The notes below the pieces were generated by a model. It searched no databases. It saw nothing but the letters and a program-made list of their open reading frames with translations, and was not told the DNA's origin. Made by a program: the position numbers and the translations under genes. A stretch of DNA of 64,000 nucleotides from an alpha proteobacterium U9-1i (GTDB lineage Bacteria > Pseudomonadota > Alphaproteobacteria > Caulobacterales > Aquidulcibacteraceae), in contig BBSY01000003.1 of assembly GCA_000974665.1 (NCBI GenBank), forward strand, positions 1,267,001 to 1,331,000, in the 5' to 3' direction. Positions 45,471-54,878 of the stretch are shown here, one piece after another; position 1 is the stretch's first letter; every line of letters starts with the position of its first letter.

Positions 45471-46460
45471 TTACGCGCGCTGCGCGACCGGGCGACGCGC
45501 GAAGCCAAGCCCCGCCAGCGTCAAAGCAGCGATGCCAGGGATGGCCAGGGCCATGCCCGCCATCAGATCAACGGCGTCGGCAGGCGTAGAGAACATCGTC
45601 CAGCAACCGAGACCGACAAGGCCAAGCCCGAACAACGACAGCGCGCCAAGGCCGATGACATCGGCCGGCTTGGTGAACTCCATGCGAAAAGATTCGGCCT
45701 GTACCGACGCTTCAACGACGCGTGCAACAGGCTTCGCGTGAGCTGTCACGATTTCATCCGCCTCGGCGATTTCTTCCTCGGTGGCGACGCGGGTCAGCAA
45801 GAGGGCGGCCGTCGCGGGTTCGGATTTCAGCACTGCGGTGATGATCTCGGCGTCGCTCGGCTTTGGCTTGGCTTTGCGCTTTGGCTTGTCGGTGATGATA
45901 GCGGCGCGCGGGCCAGCGGCGGCGGCGACGCGCTTGGACGGGGCGCCGAGGATGGCGGCGGCGTGGTCGATCTTCGCGCGCAGCAATGCGGACGGTGCGG
46001 GTTCACGCGCGCAATCTTGCAGATAGAGCGCCTTCTCAGCGGCGCGGCGGCGTACCAGCGCGCCGACGATTTCGAGTTCGCCTTGTACATCGCCCTTGCG
46101 CCACGCATCCATGGCACAGGCGGCGGCGACGATGTCGCCTTTGTTGGTGTGGCGGAGCACGTCGCTTTTCGCGAACGCATCCGCGCCAACTGAAAATGCG
46201 AACGACACCAAGGCGTCGAACTGCGACTGCGACACGTCGGCGGTGAGCTTCTCGCTCACCAATTCTTCGACCTCAGCTACGTCGAGCGCCAGCAGCGCCG
46301 AAGCTTGCTCTTCACTCACGGAATCACCGGGCTCGCCCGCACGCACGTGACCGTGGCCGACAACCCAATTGCCATCAGGCAATTGCGCGGGCTCGGCGCG
46401 GAAGCCTTCATGCTCACGGACGAGCGCGAGGCCGGTGTTCGAGATGGCGTGACGCGGCAT
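45471..46460 (-). CDS. spmX: SpmX-type membrane muramidase
   Basis: 329 aa. N-terminal GH24 lysozyme-like domain (1-145) with Glu18 in REHEGF as the conserved acid and LPDGNWVVGHGH, SQSQFDALVSFAFSVG, ALVRRRAAEKALYL matching Caulobacter SpmX. A charged Lys/Ala/Pro-rich linker (about 150-265) and two C-terminal membrane segments (about 270-295 and 300-322) complete the SpmX layout. In Caulobacter SpmX localises the DivJ kinase at the stalked pole; in stalk-forming relatives it recruits appendage factors. ATG 46460 is the homologous start. Confidence 0.9.
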   Translation of the reverse strand: MPRHAISNTGLALVREHEGFRAEPAQLPDGNWVVGHGHVRAGEPGDSVSEEQASALLALDVAEVEELVSEKLTADVSQSQFDALVSFAFSVGADAFAKSDVLRHTNKGDIVAAACAMDAWRKGDVQGELEIVGALVRRRAAEKALYLQDCAREPAPSALLRAKIDHAAAILGAPSKRVAAAAGPRAAIITDKPKRKAKPKPSDAEIITAVLKSEPATAALLLTRVATEEEIAEADEIVTAHAKPVARVVEASVQAESFRMEFTKPADVIGLGALSLFGLGLVGLGCWTMFSTPADAVDLMAGMALAIPGIAALTLAGLGFARRPVAQRA

Positions 46461-46612
46461 GGTCTTTACCTTGTTGTCTCGCCCACGCGCGCCGAATTGG
46501 AGCAGCCAACGCCGTGGACTTCCCCAAACAGGCAAGTGTGGCGCCACGTACGCACGCCATGCGCGATTTTTGGTTGACGCGCTGGTAGTGATGAAGGTGG
46601 TGAAACTCAGCG

Positions 46613-47353
46613 TCAGCTGAACATCACGTCGCGCGCGCTCGGCACCAAATGCTGGCCGCCGTCCACCGGCAACAACGCGCCGGTGATGTTGTCGGCGGTG
46701 GCGAAGAAGGCCACGGCGTCGGCGACCTGCGCCGGTGTTGCGCCCCGCCCAGTTAGCGTCCGGCTGTGGACACGCGCGAAATTCTCGGCTGTCTGGTCGC
46801 CACTCGGCAACATCAAGCCCGGCGCGATGCAGTTAACGCGCACATTCGGCGCAAGCGCCATCGCCAAGGTCGCGGTGGCGTGCGCAAGGCCAAGCTTGGC
46901 GAGCGTGTAGGACAGAAAATCCGGATTGGGGTTCAGCACTTTCTGGTCGGCGATGTTTACCACGAAACCGCGCCGGCCATCGGCCGCGAAACGCCGCGCG
47001 AGGTAGATCGGCGCGATCAGATTAAGCCGGATTTGGCGTTCAGCGGCGTCGAAGGTGAACGTATCGATCCGGTCCTCGATAAAGCTTGCGGCGCTGTTGA
47101 CCACGCCTGACCAGTCTCCGCGCGCGGCGAGCTTAGCGGCCATTGCGTCAATCTCACCTTCCCGCGAAAGGTCGGCACGCACGGTTTCGGCGCGCCCACC
47201 GCTGGTGATGATGCCCTTCGCGACGCCTTCAGCGTCCGCTTGCGCAGAATTGTGGTGAACCCACACGAACCATCCGTCCGCGCCCAGTCGCGCCGCGATC
47301 GCTGCGCCGACGCGCTTGCCTGCTCCCGTGACGAGGACCGCGCCGCGGCTCAT
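46613..47353 (-). CDS. SDR oxidoreductase, pteridine-reductase (FolM)-like
   Basis: 246 aa. TGAGKRVGAAIA has the Arg of pteridine-reductase-like SDRs (G-x-x-[KR]-R-[IV]-G); NSAASFIED replaces the NNAG loop, as in FolM/PTR1; YTLAKLGL supplies Tyr and Lys. The start overlaps the folB stop by 4 nt. With dihydroneopterin aldolase encoded upstream, reduction of dihydropterin or dihydrofolate is likely. Confidence 0.85.
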   Translation of the reverse strand: MSRGAVLVTGAGKRVGAAIAARLGADGWFVWVHHNSAQADAEGVAKGIITSGGRAETVRADLSREGEIDAMAAKLAARGDWSGVVNSAASFIEDRIDTFTFDAAERQIRLNLIAPIYLARRFAADGRRGFVVNIADQKVLNPNPDFLSYTLAKLGLAHATATLAMALAPNVRVNCIAPGLMLPSGDQTAENFARVHSRTLTGRGATPAQVADAVAFFATADNITGALLPVDGGQHLVPSARDVMFS

Positions 47354-47724
47354 GCGAAATCCTCACGCGCCACGTCAACGATGAGGCCGACGCCATCCAT
47401 TTCGGGAAAGATGTCGGGCTTGGAGAGATGCAGGCGCACGCGAGTGGCCGGCGTCATGGTGAATGCGGCGGAAAGGATTTGCTTGGAGAGCGTCTCAAGC
47501 TTGGCGATGTGCGGTTGACCTTCGAGCCGCTTCAGAAATGCGCGCAGCGGATCGTAGTTCACGTAGCCGCCGGGCTGCTCGTGATACGTCCGATAATCGA
47601 AAGTGAGCACCAAGTGCACGCGCAGACGCGTCGGGTGCTCGGGGTGCTTTTCCCAGGCGTGCTCACCCAGATTGACCCTGAGCTCCGCGCCTTCGAGCGC
47701 AATGGCGATTGTTGATCCTGGCAT
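47350..47724 (-). CDS. folB: dihydroneopterin aldolase-type protein
   Basis: 124 aa from ATG 47724 (SD GAGGGG). Tunnelling-fold (T-fold) family: early strand AELRVNLGEHAWEKHPEH, then VHLVLTFDYRTY, a central NYDPLRAFLKRLEG and the LETLSKQIL helix with the Glu that anchors the pterin, then RVRLHLSKPDIF. It would cleave dihydroneopterin to 6-hydroxymethyl-dihydropterin. Divergent from canonical FolB, so FolX-like epimerase activity is possible. Coupled to the SDR downstream. Confidence 0.8.
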   Translation of the reverse strand: MPGSTIAIALEGAELRVNLGEHAWEKHPEHPTRLRVHLVLTFDYRTYHEQPGGYVNYDPLRAFLKRLEGQPHIAKLETLSKQILSAAFTMTPATRVRLHLSKPDIFPEMDGVGLIVDVAREDFA

Positions 47725-47785
47725 GCCCACCCCTCGGTCCCGGCCTTCGGTTCCCAGCCTTCGGTTCAGGGGCCTGCGCGTATCA

Positions 47786-47801
47786 CGTGACCATCGTCAC
47801 G
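47786..47801. promoter_or_regulatory. palindromic candidate operator CGTGAC-N4-GTCACG
   Basis: Perfect 6-bp arms (47786-47791 and 47796-47801) in the gap between folB and the 30-aa gene, extended by TATC/GATA partial symmetry further out. Two CCTAGG motifs follow (47811-47826). The spacing suits a dimeric regulator; the regulator is unknown. Confidence 0.4.
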
Positions 47802-47874
47802 GCGATACGGCCTAGGCCGACCTAGGTTCGCTTCATCGGATCGATGGTGATCCGAACAAGAGATGGAGCGGGAA

Positions 47875-47967
47875 ATGACGAAATTCTACAGCTTGATCGC
47901 GGCGGCGGCAGTGTTCGTTCCGATGGCGTTTTCGGTGATGAACCAAGCAGCGCAGATCGTGGCCTGA
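47875..47967 (+). CDS. 30-aa hydrophobic small protein
   Basis: ATG 47875 to TGA 47965-47967, SD GGAGCGGGAA. The product TKFYSLIAAAAVFVPMAFSV plus MNQAAQIVA is a single membrane helix followed by a short polar tail. A textbook terminator follows 25 nt later, and a palindromic region lies upstream, so it is an independent transcription unit. Similar short proteins occur in related genomes (recollection, not verified); role unknown. Confidence 0.72.
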   Translation: MTKFYSLIAAAAVFVPMAFSVMNQAAQIVA

Positions 47968-47992
47968 TCTCACATGCAGAGCCAAAACGGAT

Positions 47993-48021
47993 AAGGCGCG
48001 GTCGCCGACCGCGCCTTTTTT
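47993..48021 (+). terminator. rho-independent terminator of the 30-aa gene
   Basis: 11-bp stem AAGGCGCGGTC / GACCGCGCCTT with a 3-nt loop followed by TTTT. Strong by stem and U-tract. Confidence 0.9.
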
Positions 48022-48049
48022 GCGCGTCGGCCCGCGCAGAATTGCCTCT

Positions 48050-48124
48050 TCAATTGAAGTTGAACGCCACCAGCGTCAGCGCGCCAATCGCGACAAGGAA
48101 CAAAAAGACGGGCGCTAGGGCCAT
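48050..48124 (-). CDS. 24-aa single-helix small protein
   Basis: ATG 48124 to TGA 48050, AAAGG about 7 nt upstream. ALAPVFLFLVAIGALTLVA then FNFN: one transmembrane helix with a short polar end. It sits between the terminator of the 30-aa gene and the radical SAM promoter. Hydrophobic composition and SD support translation, but no homology is known to me. Confidence 0.5.
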   Translation of the reverse strand: MALAPVFLFLVAIGALTLVAFNFN

Positions 48125-48243
48125 GATCGGTGCCTTTCGGGGCCATTGGACTGGTCCCATTCGACCAACTGCGGTGGAATCCCTTGGTTCCCTAACGCCT
48201 TCGCGACCGCAGCATTGCCCAGGCGGCAAGTCTTGATGGTTCT

Positions 48244-48275
48244 TGTTTTGTTCTATTCTTAGGACTATAGTCCTG
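48244..48275 (+). promoter_or_regulatory. promoter overlapped by a perfect 14-bp palindrome
   Basis: -35 TTGTTT (48244-48249), 17-nt spacer, -10 TATAGT (48267-48272). The -10 lies inside AGGACTATAGTCCT (48262-48275), a perfect palindrome that would let a dimeric repressor block RNA polymerase. Predicted start near 48279 leaves almost no leader before ATG 48281. Confidence 0.6.
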
Positions 48276-48280
48276 GGACC

Positions 48281-49399
48281 ATGCTCCTCCCGAACCTTCA
48301 TGGCCGGGGCGCGCGCAGCAATGCGAGCGGCCGCTACGAGCGCCTTGCGCGCGAAGCTTTTGACGACGGTTGGGCCGCCGATGAGGTGGTGCGGCTCGAT
48401 ACGATCGTGACGCCCGAGCGGGCCAAATCGATCATCAGCCGCAACCAAAGCCCGGACATCTCGTTCGACCAATCGATCAACCCCTATCGGGGCTGCGAGC
48501 ATGGCTGCGTCTATTGCTACGCCCGACCCAACCACGCCTATGTCGGCTTGTCGCCTGGGCTCGATTTCGAGACGCGCCTGTTCGTGAAGGGCAATGCGGC
48601 AGAGCTGCTCGAACGGGAGTTCGCCAATCCGCGTTATCAGCCGAAGACGATCATGCTCGGCGGCGTCACCGACATTTATCAGCCGATCGAGCGCGGTTAC
48701 GGCATCACGCGCGCGCTGCTTGAGGTGATGCTGCGCTGGCGCCATCCGGTGGCGTTGATCACGAAATCGCAGCTCGTCGTGCGCGATCTCGACATTCTGG
48801 AAAAGCTCGCCGCGCGCGGGCTTGTGAAGGCTGCGGTGTCGGTGACGACACTGGACCGACGCATTTCGCGCGTGATGGAACCGCGCGCGGCCGCACCCCA
48901 TCGGCGCATCGAAACCATCCGCAGGCTCGCGGAAGCTGGCGTGCCGACAACAGTGATGACGGCGCCAATCGTGCCTGGCATCAATGACAGCGAGATCGAG
49001 AACATACTCGAAGAAGCGTCGAAGGCCGGCGCAAGCGCGGCGGGCTACGTGATCTTGCGCTTGCCGCTTGAGATCAAGGATCTGTTTCGCGAATGGCTGA
49101 ACGAGAAGTTCCCAGATCGCGCGACGCGGGTGATGTCGCTGGTGCGCCAGATGCGCAACGGGCGCGATTACGATCCCGAATGGGGCAAACGCCAAAAGGG
49201 CGAAGGCCCGTACGCCAAGTTGATCGCCGACCGCTTTGCACGCGCGGTGCGCAAATTTGGATTGGACAAGCCGCGCCTCGATCTCGATCGCAGCCAGTTC
49301 CGCCGGCCGCTGGATTACGGCGATCAGCAGGATTTGTTCGCGGTGGGTGATGATCCGCCCGAGGTGGAGCGTGATTCAGGCATTGGCCCGGCCCGATAG
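48281..49399 (+). CDS. PA0069-family radical SAM protein (SplB-like)
   Basis: 372 aa. The radical SAM cysteine cluster CEHGCVYCYARPNHAY (about residue 72) uses the CxxxCxxC spacing and the family continues GLDFETRLFVK. Conserved TDIYQPIERGYGITR follows. Relatives of spore photoproduct lyase without a known substrate; possible DNA or protein repair. No SD, consistent with a leaderless mRNA from the palindromic promoter just upstream. Confidence 0.92.
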   Translation: MLLPNLHGRGARSNASGRYERLAREAFDDGWAADEVVRLDTIVTPERAKSIISRNQSPDISFDQSINPYRGCEHGCVYCYARPNHAYVGLSPGLDFETRLFVKGNAAELLEREFANPRYQPKTIMLGGVTDIYQPIERGYGITRALLEVMLRWRHPVALITKSQLVVRDLDILEKLAARGLVKAAVSVTTLDRRISRVMEPRAAAPHRRIETIRRLAEAGVPTTVMTAPIVPGINDSEIENILEEASKAGASAAGYVILRLPLEIKDLFREWLNEKFPDRATRVMSLVRQMRNGRDYDPEWGKRQKGEGPYAKLIADRFARAVRKFGLDKPRLDLDRSQFRRPLDYGDQQDLFAVGDDPPEVERDSGIGPAR

Positions 49400-49441
49400 C
49401 CCGTCTAAGACTCCCCTCCGAGGGTGAGGAGGACAAGTTCC

Positions 49442-50368
49442 ATGCGCATCGACAACCAGCGCCGTTCCGACAATTTCCAGGATCGCGGCACCGGCCGCGG
49501 CGGTGGTGGGGGCGGCGGCGGCGTGGGCGCTGGCGCGGCGCTCGGCCTCCTGCGGCGGCTTGGGTTTCGCGGCATCATCCTCGTCGGCCTTGTGCTCGCC
49601 GGCGTTTGGTTCTTCGCGCCGGCCGGCATCAAGAACATGGTGTTTGGGTCGCTGTTCGGCATTACGCCGGGCCAAAGCGCTGTTTCCTCGTCCGGCGAAG
49701 TGTGCGCGGCGCACGCGCAAGCGTGCGATTTCTCGCGCGCTGTGTTGGGCTCAACCGAAGACGTGTGGAACACGCAGTTCCAACAAGGCCGCATGCCGAA
49801 TTACGGCGGCAACGCCAGCGCCTATCAAGAGCCCACTTTGGTGGTGTTCGGCGAGCAAGTTGAAACCGCGTGCGGCGCGGCGCCTTCTTCGGTTGGCCCC
49901 TTCTATTGCCCCGGTGACAATCAGCTCTACATCGACCCAACTTTCTATGACGTCATGGCACAGCGCCTGAGCGCGCCAGGCGATTTCGCGCAAGCGTACG
50001 TGATCGCACACGAAGTGGGCCATCACGTGCAGAATTTGATCGGCGCGACGCAGACCCAGGTTCCGGGCGAAAACCAAAACCAAACGTCAGTGCGCGTTGA
50101 GCTGCAGGCCGATTGCTTTGCCGGCGTATGGGGCCATCAAGAGCGCGCCGATCTCGCGATTGACGATTCCGATTTGCGCGAAGCATTGAACGCCGCTCAC
50201 CAGATCGGCGACGATACGTTGCAGCGCAACTCCTCCGGCATGGTGAACCCCAGCCAGTTCACGCACGGCTCGAGCGCCCAGCGCATGGCCTGGTTCCGCC
50301 GCGGCTTTGACTCGGGCGATCCGCGCCAGTGCGACACGTTCGCGGTGCGCGATTACGGGCAACTTTAG
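49442..50368 (+). CDS. YpfJ-family neutral zinc metallopeptidase
   Basis: 308 aa from ATG 49442 (SD AGGAGG). Gly-rich N-terminus (GTGRGGGGGGGG-type stretch about 16-38), one membrane segment (about 42-60), then an extracytoplasmic zinc peptidase domain: HEVGHHVQNL (about 190) and the downstream ELQADCFAGVW (about 220) typical of the KPN_02809/YpfJ family. Membrane-anchored protease of unknown substrate. Confidence 0.93.
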   Translation: MRIDNQRRSDNFQDRGTGRGGGGGGGGVGAGAALGLLRRLGFRGIILVGLVLAGVWFFAPAGIKNMVFGSLFGITPGQSAVSSSGEVCAAHAQACDFSRAVLGSTEDVWNTQFQQGRMPNYGGNASAYQEPTLVVFGEQVETACGAAPSSVGPFYCPGDNQLYIDPTFYDVMAQRLSAPGDFAQAYVIAHEVGHHVQNLIGATQTQVPGENQNQTSVRVELQADCFAGVWGHQERADLAIDDSDLREALNAAHQIGDDTLQRNSSGMVNPSQFTHGSSAQRMAWFRRGFDSGDPRQCDTFAVRDYGQL

Positions 50369-50401
50369 CGATTTCGGTTGGAGCGCGCTCGCGCGCTCCA
50401 A

Positions 50402-52189
50402 CTACATCCGCTCGGGCACTTCGATGCCGAGCAATTCAAGCGTCAGCGTCAGTTGCTTGAGTGTTGCGCCAGCGAGCGCAAGACGTGACGCGCGCACGGC
50501 GCCTTCGGTCTGCATGATCGGGCAATGCTGGTAAAAGCCGGAGAAGGATTGAGCGAGCGTGAACGCGTGCTCAGCCAGAAAATGCGGGGCGCGCTTGTCG
50601 TAGGCCAATGTCAGCGCCGCATCGAATGCGTCGAGCGCAAGCGCCAGCGTGCGTTCGGCCTCGTGTTCGATCGCGATCGGCCCAGGCTTTGCGCCCTCGG
50701 CCTCGGCCTTGCGCAGCACGCTCTTGATGCGGATCGCTTGGTACTGGAGGTACGGGCCGGTCTTGCCCTCGAAGCTCATGAAGCGGTCGAGATCGAACTT
50801 GTAGCTGGTTCCGCGAAAATTCGAGAGATCGGCGAACTTGATCGCCGCGATCGCCACTTTGTGAGCGACGTCCTCAAACTCATCGGCTGAGAAATCGGCG
50901 CCAATATCCGCTTCGCGCAGGCGCGCGCGCGCCTTTTCTTCGGCTTGGCCGATGAGGTCTTGCAGCTTCAGCACGCCGCCGGCGCGGGTTTTGAACGGTT
51001 TGCCGTCCTCTCCGTTCATGGTGCCAAAACCGATGTGTTCCATCGCTTCGCGCGGGGCGTAACCGGCGCGCGCGGCAGCGCGGTAAACTTGTTCGAAATG
51101 GTCAGCTTGGCGCTGATCGACCACGTAGAGCATCAGTTCAGGGTTCTGATCGCGCATGCGCTGCACGATCGTCGCCACGTCGGTCGTGCCGTACATGGCC
51201 GAGCCTTCGCTCGACACAACCAACAGCGGATCGGGGCTCTCGACCTCGACCACGGAACCGTCGTCGAGCTTTTTCTTTTTCGTTTCGCCGGGCTTGGCGA
51301 CGCGCAAAATCCGCGCGCCCTGATCCTCTTCGAGCAAGCCTTTGGCTTCCATGTCGCTGACCATGCCAGGGATCAACGGATCGGCGTCGCTCTCGCCGTG
51401 CCAGAGGTCGAAATCGACACCGAGCGCGTGGAAATCGCGTTTTTGCGCCGCCATGGAAACGTCGCGCATCGCACGCCAAATGGTGCGGTGCGGTTCGGCG
51501 CCGCTTTGCAGCGCGGCTGTCGCTTTGCGCGCGCGGTCGCGAAACGCCACGTCCTCGCGCGCTTTGGCGGCCGCGGTGGGATACATGCCTTCGAGGTGTT
51601 CGAGTGTCAGCGTGTTCAGGCGCGCGTCAATCTTTGCCGCATCGGCGAAGCCGCCGAGTTCATCCTCAAGCGCGCAAATGACGAGGCCCATCTGGAAACC
51701 CCAATCGCCGAAGTGGGCGTCGCCCCACACTTCATCGCCACGAAAGCGATAGATGCGTTTGATGCTTTCGCCGATGATGGAGGCACGCAAATGCCCGACG
51801 TGCATTCCCTTGGCGACATTTGGGCCGCCATAATCGACGATCACGCGCCGTTTGTGTTCAACAACATTGGCGCCCGTGCGCGGGTCGTCAGCGATGGCTT
51901 GCGCGCGCGCCGACAGAGCGCTGGCGGTGACGTTGAAATTGAGAAAGCCCGGCCCGGCGATGGCCGGCGCCGGCGCGAGCGCGGTCGCATTCCAGGCGGC
52001 AGCGACCGCTTGGGCGATCTCTTGCGGCTTTTTGCCAGCGGCCTTGGCGGCGGCAAGCGCGCCGTTGCACTGAAACTCGCCCAGGTCTGGCCGATCAGAA
52101 CGGCGCACGTCGGCATGACGCGCGTCTAGGCCTTGCGCCGCGAACACGGCGACGTTGGCGTCGGTCAAAAGGTGCGCGAGATCTTTCAT
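50402..52189 (-). CDS. argS: arginyl-tRNA synthetase
   Basis: 595 aa class I synthetase. HIGH variant HVGH at 130-133 within [19 protein letters not shown] (cut), tRNA-recognition N-domain (1-100), KMSKS replaced by the typical ArgRS loop, and the C-terminal anticodon-binding domain ending [14 protein letters not shown]. It charges tRNA-Arg and needs tRNA for amino-acid activation. ATG 52189 fits the family N-terminus. Followed on the same strand by no coupled gene; the upstream lipoprotein is 95 nt away. Confidence 0.96.
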   Translation of the reverse strand: MKDLAHLLTDANVAVFAAQGLDARHADVRRSDRPDLGEFQCNGALAAAKAAGKKPQEIAQAVAAAWNATALAPAPAIAGPGFLNFNVTASALSARAQAIADDPRTGANVVEHKRRVIVDYGGPNVAKGMHVGHLRASIIGESIKRIYRFRGDEVWGDAHFGDWGFQMGLVICALEDELGGFADAAKIDARLNTLTLEHLEGMYPTAAAKAREDVAFRDRARKATAALQSGAEPHRTIWRAMRDVSMAAQKRDFHALGVDFDLWHGESDADPLIPGMVSDMEAKGLLEEDQGARILRVAKPGETKKKKLDDGSVVEVESPDPLLVVSSEGSAMYGTTDVATIVQRMRDQNPELMLYVVDQRQADHFEQVYRAAARAGYAPREAMEHIGFGTMNGEDGKPFKTRAGGVLKLQDLIGQAEEKARARLREADIGADFSADEFEDVAHKVAIAAIKFADLSNFRGTSYKFDLDRFMSFEGKTGPYLQYQAIRIKSVLRKAEAEGAKPGPIAIEHEAERTLALALDAFDAALTLAYDKRAPHFLAEHAFTLAQSFSGFYQHCPIMQTEGAVRASRLALAGATLKQLTLTLELLGIEVPERM

Positions 52190-52284
52190 CCGGGCGGGAT
52201 TGGGGGTTTGGCGCGGCGGCGTCAAGCGCGGCCGCTCGGACCGCGCGCTCATCCATTCATGCGGGCCCTTAGGCGCTCGGCTAC

Positions 52285-52944
52285 CTACTCGCTCGGGTTG
52301 GCGCCGGCGTCGACGCGGAAGCGCTTGCCGTCGCGGTTGAACTGCAGCTGCTCGGGCGTCAGTTCAAAGCCCACCAGCACCTCAAAATTCTCGCCCGACA
52401 CATCGGCATTGGCGCGCGGAATTTGGATGCGCTCGATCTCTTCGGTGCGCGTGACGACGGTTTGGCCGCGCGGGAAGCGAACGTCGATGTCGAAATAGAC
52501 CTTCTCGATCGGCATCCGGCCACGGCGGGCGACGGCGACCCAGTAACGGTAGGTCTGGCGATCAGAGGTCGCCGCCGGGCCTCGGCCAAACGCCATGTCG
52601 ATTTCCATGGTCATGTTGATCGGGTCGGCGTCCACGTAACGGCAGAGGCTGCGCACGCCGGTGAGTTCGCCGGTGTGGGTGATGCTGGCGTAGCGCTCCG
52701 TGCCCGGCGTATCGAACGCGACAAGGCGTGAGTTATCATAGAGCACCGCCGCAAGCGGGCAGGTGCCGGCATTGGGGCGATCGTCCTGACCGAGCATGCG
52801 CTCAAACCAATTCGGCGGATCCACGACTTGGTTCTCGGCTTCTGGGTCAACGCCGCCCGGCAGCTCGTAAACGTCGTCGCGCGGCGAGGCGCAGGCCGAA
52901 AGCCCAACGAGCATCGCGACGAGAAGTGCGGACCGGAATTTCAT
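52285..52944 (-). CDS. hypothetical lipoprotein
   Basis: 219 aa from ATG 52944. Lipobox LSAC near residue 18. The mature part begins [12 protein letters not shown] and includes [14 protein letters not shown], then a beta-rich domain with two cysteines ([11 protein letters not shown] and SLCRYVDAD). Not recognised; it may belong to an alphaproteobacterial envelope-lipoprotein family. Same strand as argS, possibly in the same transcript. Confidence 0.75.
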   Translation of the reverse strand: MKFRSALLVAMLVGLSACASPRDDVYELPGGVDPEAENQVVDPPNWFERMLGQDDRPNAGTCPLAAVLYDNSRLVAFDTPGTERYASITHTGELTGVRSLCRYVDADPINMTMEIDMAFGRGPAATSDRQTYRYWVAVARRGRMPIEKVYFDIDVRFPRGQTVVTRTEEIERIQIPRANADVSGENFEVLVGFELTPEQLQFNRDGKRFRVDAGANPSE

Positions 52945-53146
52945 GCTCACCCCTGAGAACCTTACCTGGCATCACGATTCTGGCGGCCAGAAGGCGGAGG
53001 CCTGCGGCGATTGCCGGGCTTCCCACCCTGCCTGGGCGGCTTATATCGGTCCGGGGTGATAGCTTGGGGCCCGGCAGGCCGCAACAAGCCCAGGCGCCCT
53101 TCGCGACCCTACCCCGCCGGCTACCCCCGGCTCAGATCGGAGAGCC

Positions 53147-54109
53147 ATGTCCGCCTCGGCCAAAACGCCCATTTCCGTGTTCCTGGCGGCCCCTCGGGGC
53201 TTCTGCGCCGGGGTAGACCGGGCGATCCAGATCGTCGAACGGGCCATCGGGAAATGGGGCCCGCCGGTCTATGTCCGCCATGAGATTGTCCACAACAAGC
53301 ATGTGGTCGAGCGGCTGGAGCGCCTGGGCGCGGTATTCGTCGAGGAATTGGACGAGTGCCCGCCGGACCGGCCGGTGATCTTTTCCGCCCATGGCGTGCC
53401 TAAGGCGGTGCCAGCGGAGGCACAACGGCGCGAGATGATCTTTGTCGACGCCACCTGCCCGCTGGTGTCGAAGGTGCATGTGGAGGCCGAGCGGCACCAC
53501 GAAGCCGGCCGCGAAATCGTCTTGATCGGCCATGCCGGGCATCCCGAAGTGATCGGCACCATGGGCCAGCTTCCGGCCGGCGCCATCAGTCTGATCGAGA
53601 CCGTGGAGGACGCTGAAGCGTTCGCGCCGCGCGACCCGCGCAGTCTCGCCTTCGTGACGCAGACGACATTGTCGGTAGACGATACCGCCGAGATCGTCGG
53701 CGTGCTGCAGCGGCGCTTCCCAGCCATGAGCGCGCCGCACAAGGAAGATATTTGCTACGCCACGACGAACCGTCAGGACGCGGTCAAAACGCTCGCGGAG
53801 CGCGCGGAATTGGTGCTGGTGATCGGTTCCCCCAAAAGCTCCAACTCGGTTCGGTTGGTGGAAGTCGCCAAACGCGCCGGCGCGCGCGATGCGCACCTCG
53901 TCAACTCCGCCGACGACGTGGATTGGCGTTGGTTCGACGGCGTGACCAATGTGGGGATCACCGCAGGCGCAAGCGCACCGGAAGATTTGGTTGAGGATCT
54001 GGTCTCGGCGATCGCTTCGCGCTTCGATGCGAAGGTGGAAGAGATCGTGGTCACCGCTGAAGGCGTCACGTTCAAATTGCCGCGCGTGCTGCTGGACGAA
54101 CGTGTCTGA
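53147..54109 (+). CDS. ispH: 4-hydroxy-3-methylbut-2-enyl diphosphate reductase
   Basis: 320 aa, last step of the MEP pathway yielding IPP and DMAPP. Three conserved Cys ligate the iron-sulfur cluster: [12 protein letters not shown] (Cys20), [11 protein letters not shown] (about 103) and [10 protein letters not shown] (about 204). EEL-type acid and the GSxxSSNS motif ([11 protein letters not shown]) bind the diphosphate. SD GGAG 5 nt before ATG. Its 3' end overlaps the next start by 8 nt, beginning an ispH-kinase-thrB unit. Confidence 0.96.
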   Translation: MSASAKTPISVFLAAPRGFCAGVDRAIQIVERAIGKWGPPVYVRHEIVHNKHVVERLERLGAVFVEELDECPPDRPVIFSAHGVPKAVPAEAQRREMIFVDATCPLVSKVHVEAERHHEAGREIVLIGHAGHPEVIGTMGQLPAGAISLIETVEDAEAFAPRDPRSLAFVTQTTLSVDDTAEIVGVLQRRFPAMSAPHKEDICYATTNRQDAVKTLAERAELVLVIGSPKSSNSVRLVEVAKRAGARDAHLVNSADDVDWRWFDGVTNVGITAGASAPEDLVEDLVSAIASRFDAKVEEIVVTAEGVTFKLPRVLLDERV

Positions 54110-54878
54110 TCCGCTTGCTGACTTGATCACGCAGCTCGTCGCGGACGCGCGCGCCGCGCATCCGGAGCGGCCAGCCTTGATTGGTGTCGGTGGCGCGCAA
54201 GGTTCAGGCAAAAGCTTCCAATGCGCGGCGTTCGCCAAAGCCCATCCCGGTGTCGCGCATTTCTCGCTGGACGATGTGTATTTGACGCGCGCCGAACGCG
54301 AACAGCTGGCCGAAGCACTGCATCCGCTGTTCGTGACGCGCGGCCCACCAGGCACGCACGACCTCTCGCTTGCGCGCGGGGTGATCGCGCGCCTCGGCTC
54401 GCCGCTGGTGACGGAGCTGCCTCGGTTCGAGAAGGCCGCCGATGATCGCGCGCCGGAAATCACTTGGCCGACGTTCCAGGGGCCGGCCGAGACGATCCTG
54501 GTTGACGGCTGGTGCATGGGCGCGGTCGCGCCGGCGATGAGCCCAGCGTTCAACGAGGTTGAACGCGCTGATGACGAAGGCGCTTGGCGCGAAGCCAGCG
54601 CGGCATTCCTCGACACCGATTACACGCCTTTCTTCGACGCCTTCGACGCAATCGTGTATTTGCAGGCGCCCAGCTTTGAGATCGTGCGGCGCTGGCGCGG
54701 GGAACAGGAAGAAAAGATGCTGGGGCGCGCGATGACCGAGAGCGAACGTGCAGCGCTCGATCGCTTCATCATGCATTATGAGCGACTGACGCGCTCGATG
54801 CTGGCGGGCTTTCATCGCGCGGGCTGGGTTGTGCATCTGGACGAAGCGCGGAATGTTGTCCGCCTCGAAGAACGCTGA
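54102..54878 (+). CDS. D-glycerate 3-kinase-like P-loop kinase
   Basis: 258 aa from GTG 54102, overlapping ispH by 8 nt. Walker [12 protein letters not shown] (about 24-34), SLDDVYL and [12 protein letters not shown] match the plant-type glycerate kinase/Tda10 family, and [10 protein letters not shown] the DGWCMG block. It would phosphorylate glycerate or a similar small substrate. Overlap with ispH and a 1-nt overlap with thrB place it in an essential operon, but substrate is not proven. Confidence 0.82.
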   Translation: MSDPLADLITQLVADARAAHPERPALIGVGGAQGSGKSFQCAAFAKAHPGVAHFSLDDVYLTRAEREQLAEALHPLFVTRGPPGTHDLSLARGVIARLGSPLVTELPRFEKAADDRAPEITWPTFQGPAETILVDGWCMGAVAPAMSPAFNEVERADDEGAWREASAAFLDTDYTPFFDAFDAIVYLQAPSFEIVRRWRGEQEEKMLGRAMTESERAALDRFIMHYERLTRSMLAGFHRAGWVVHLDEARNVVRLEER

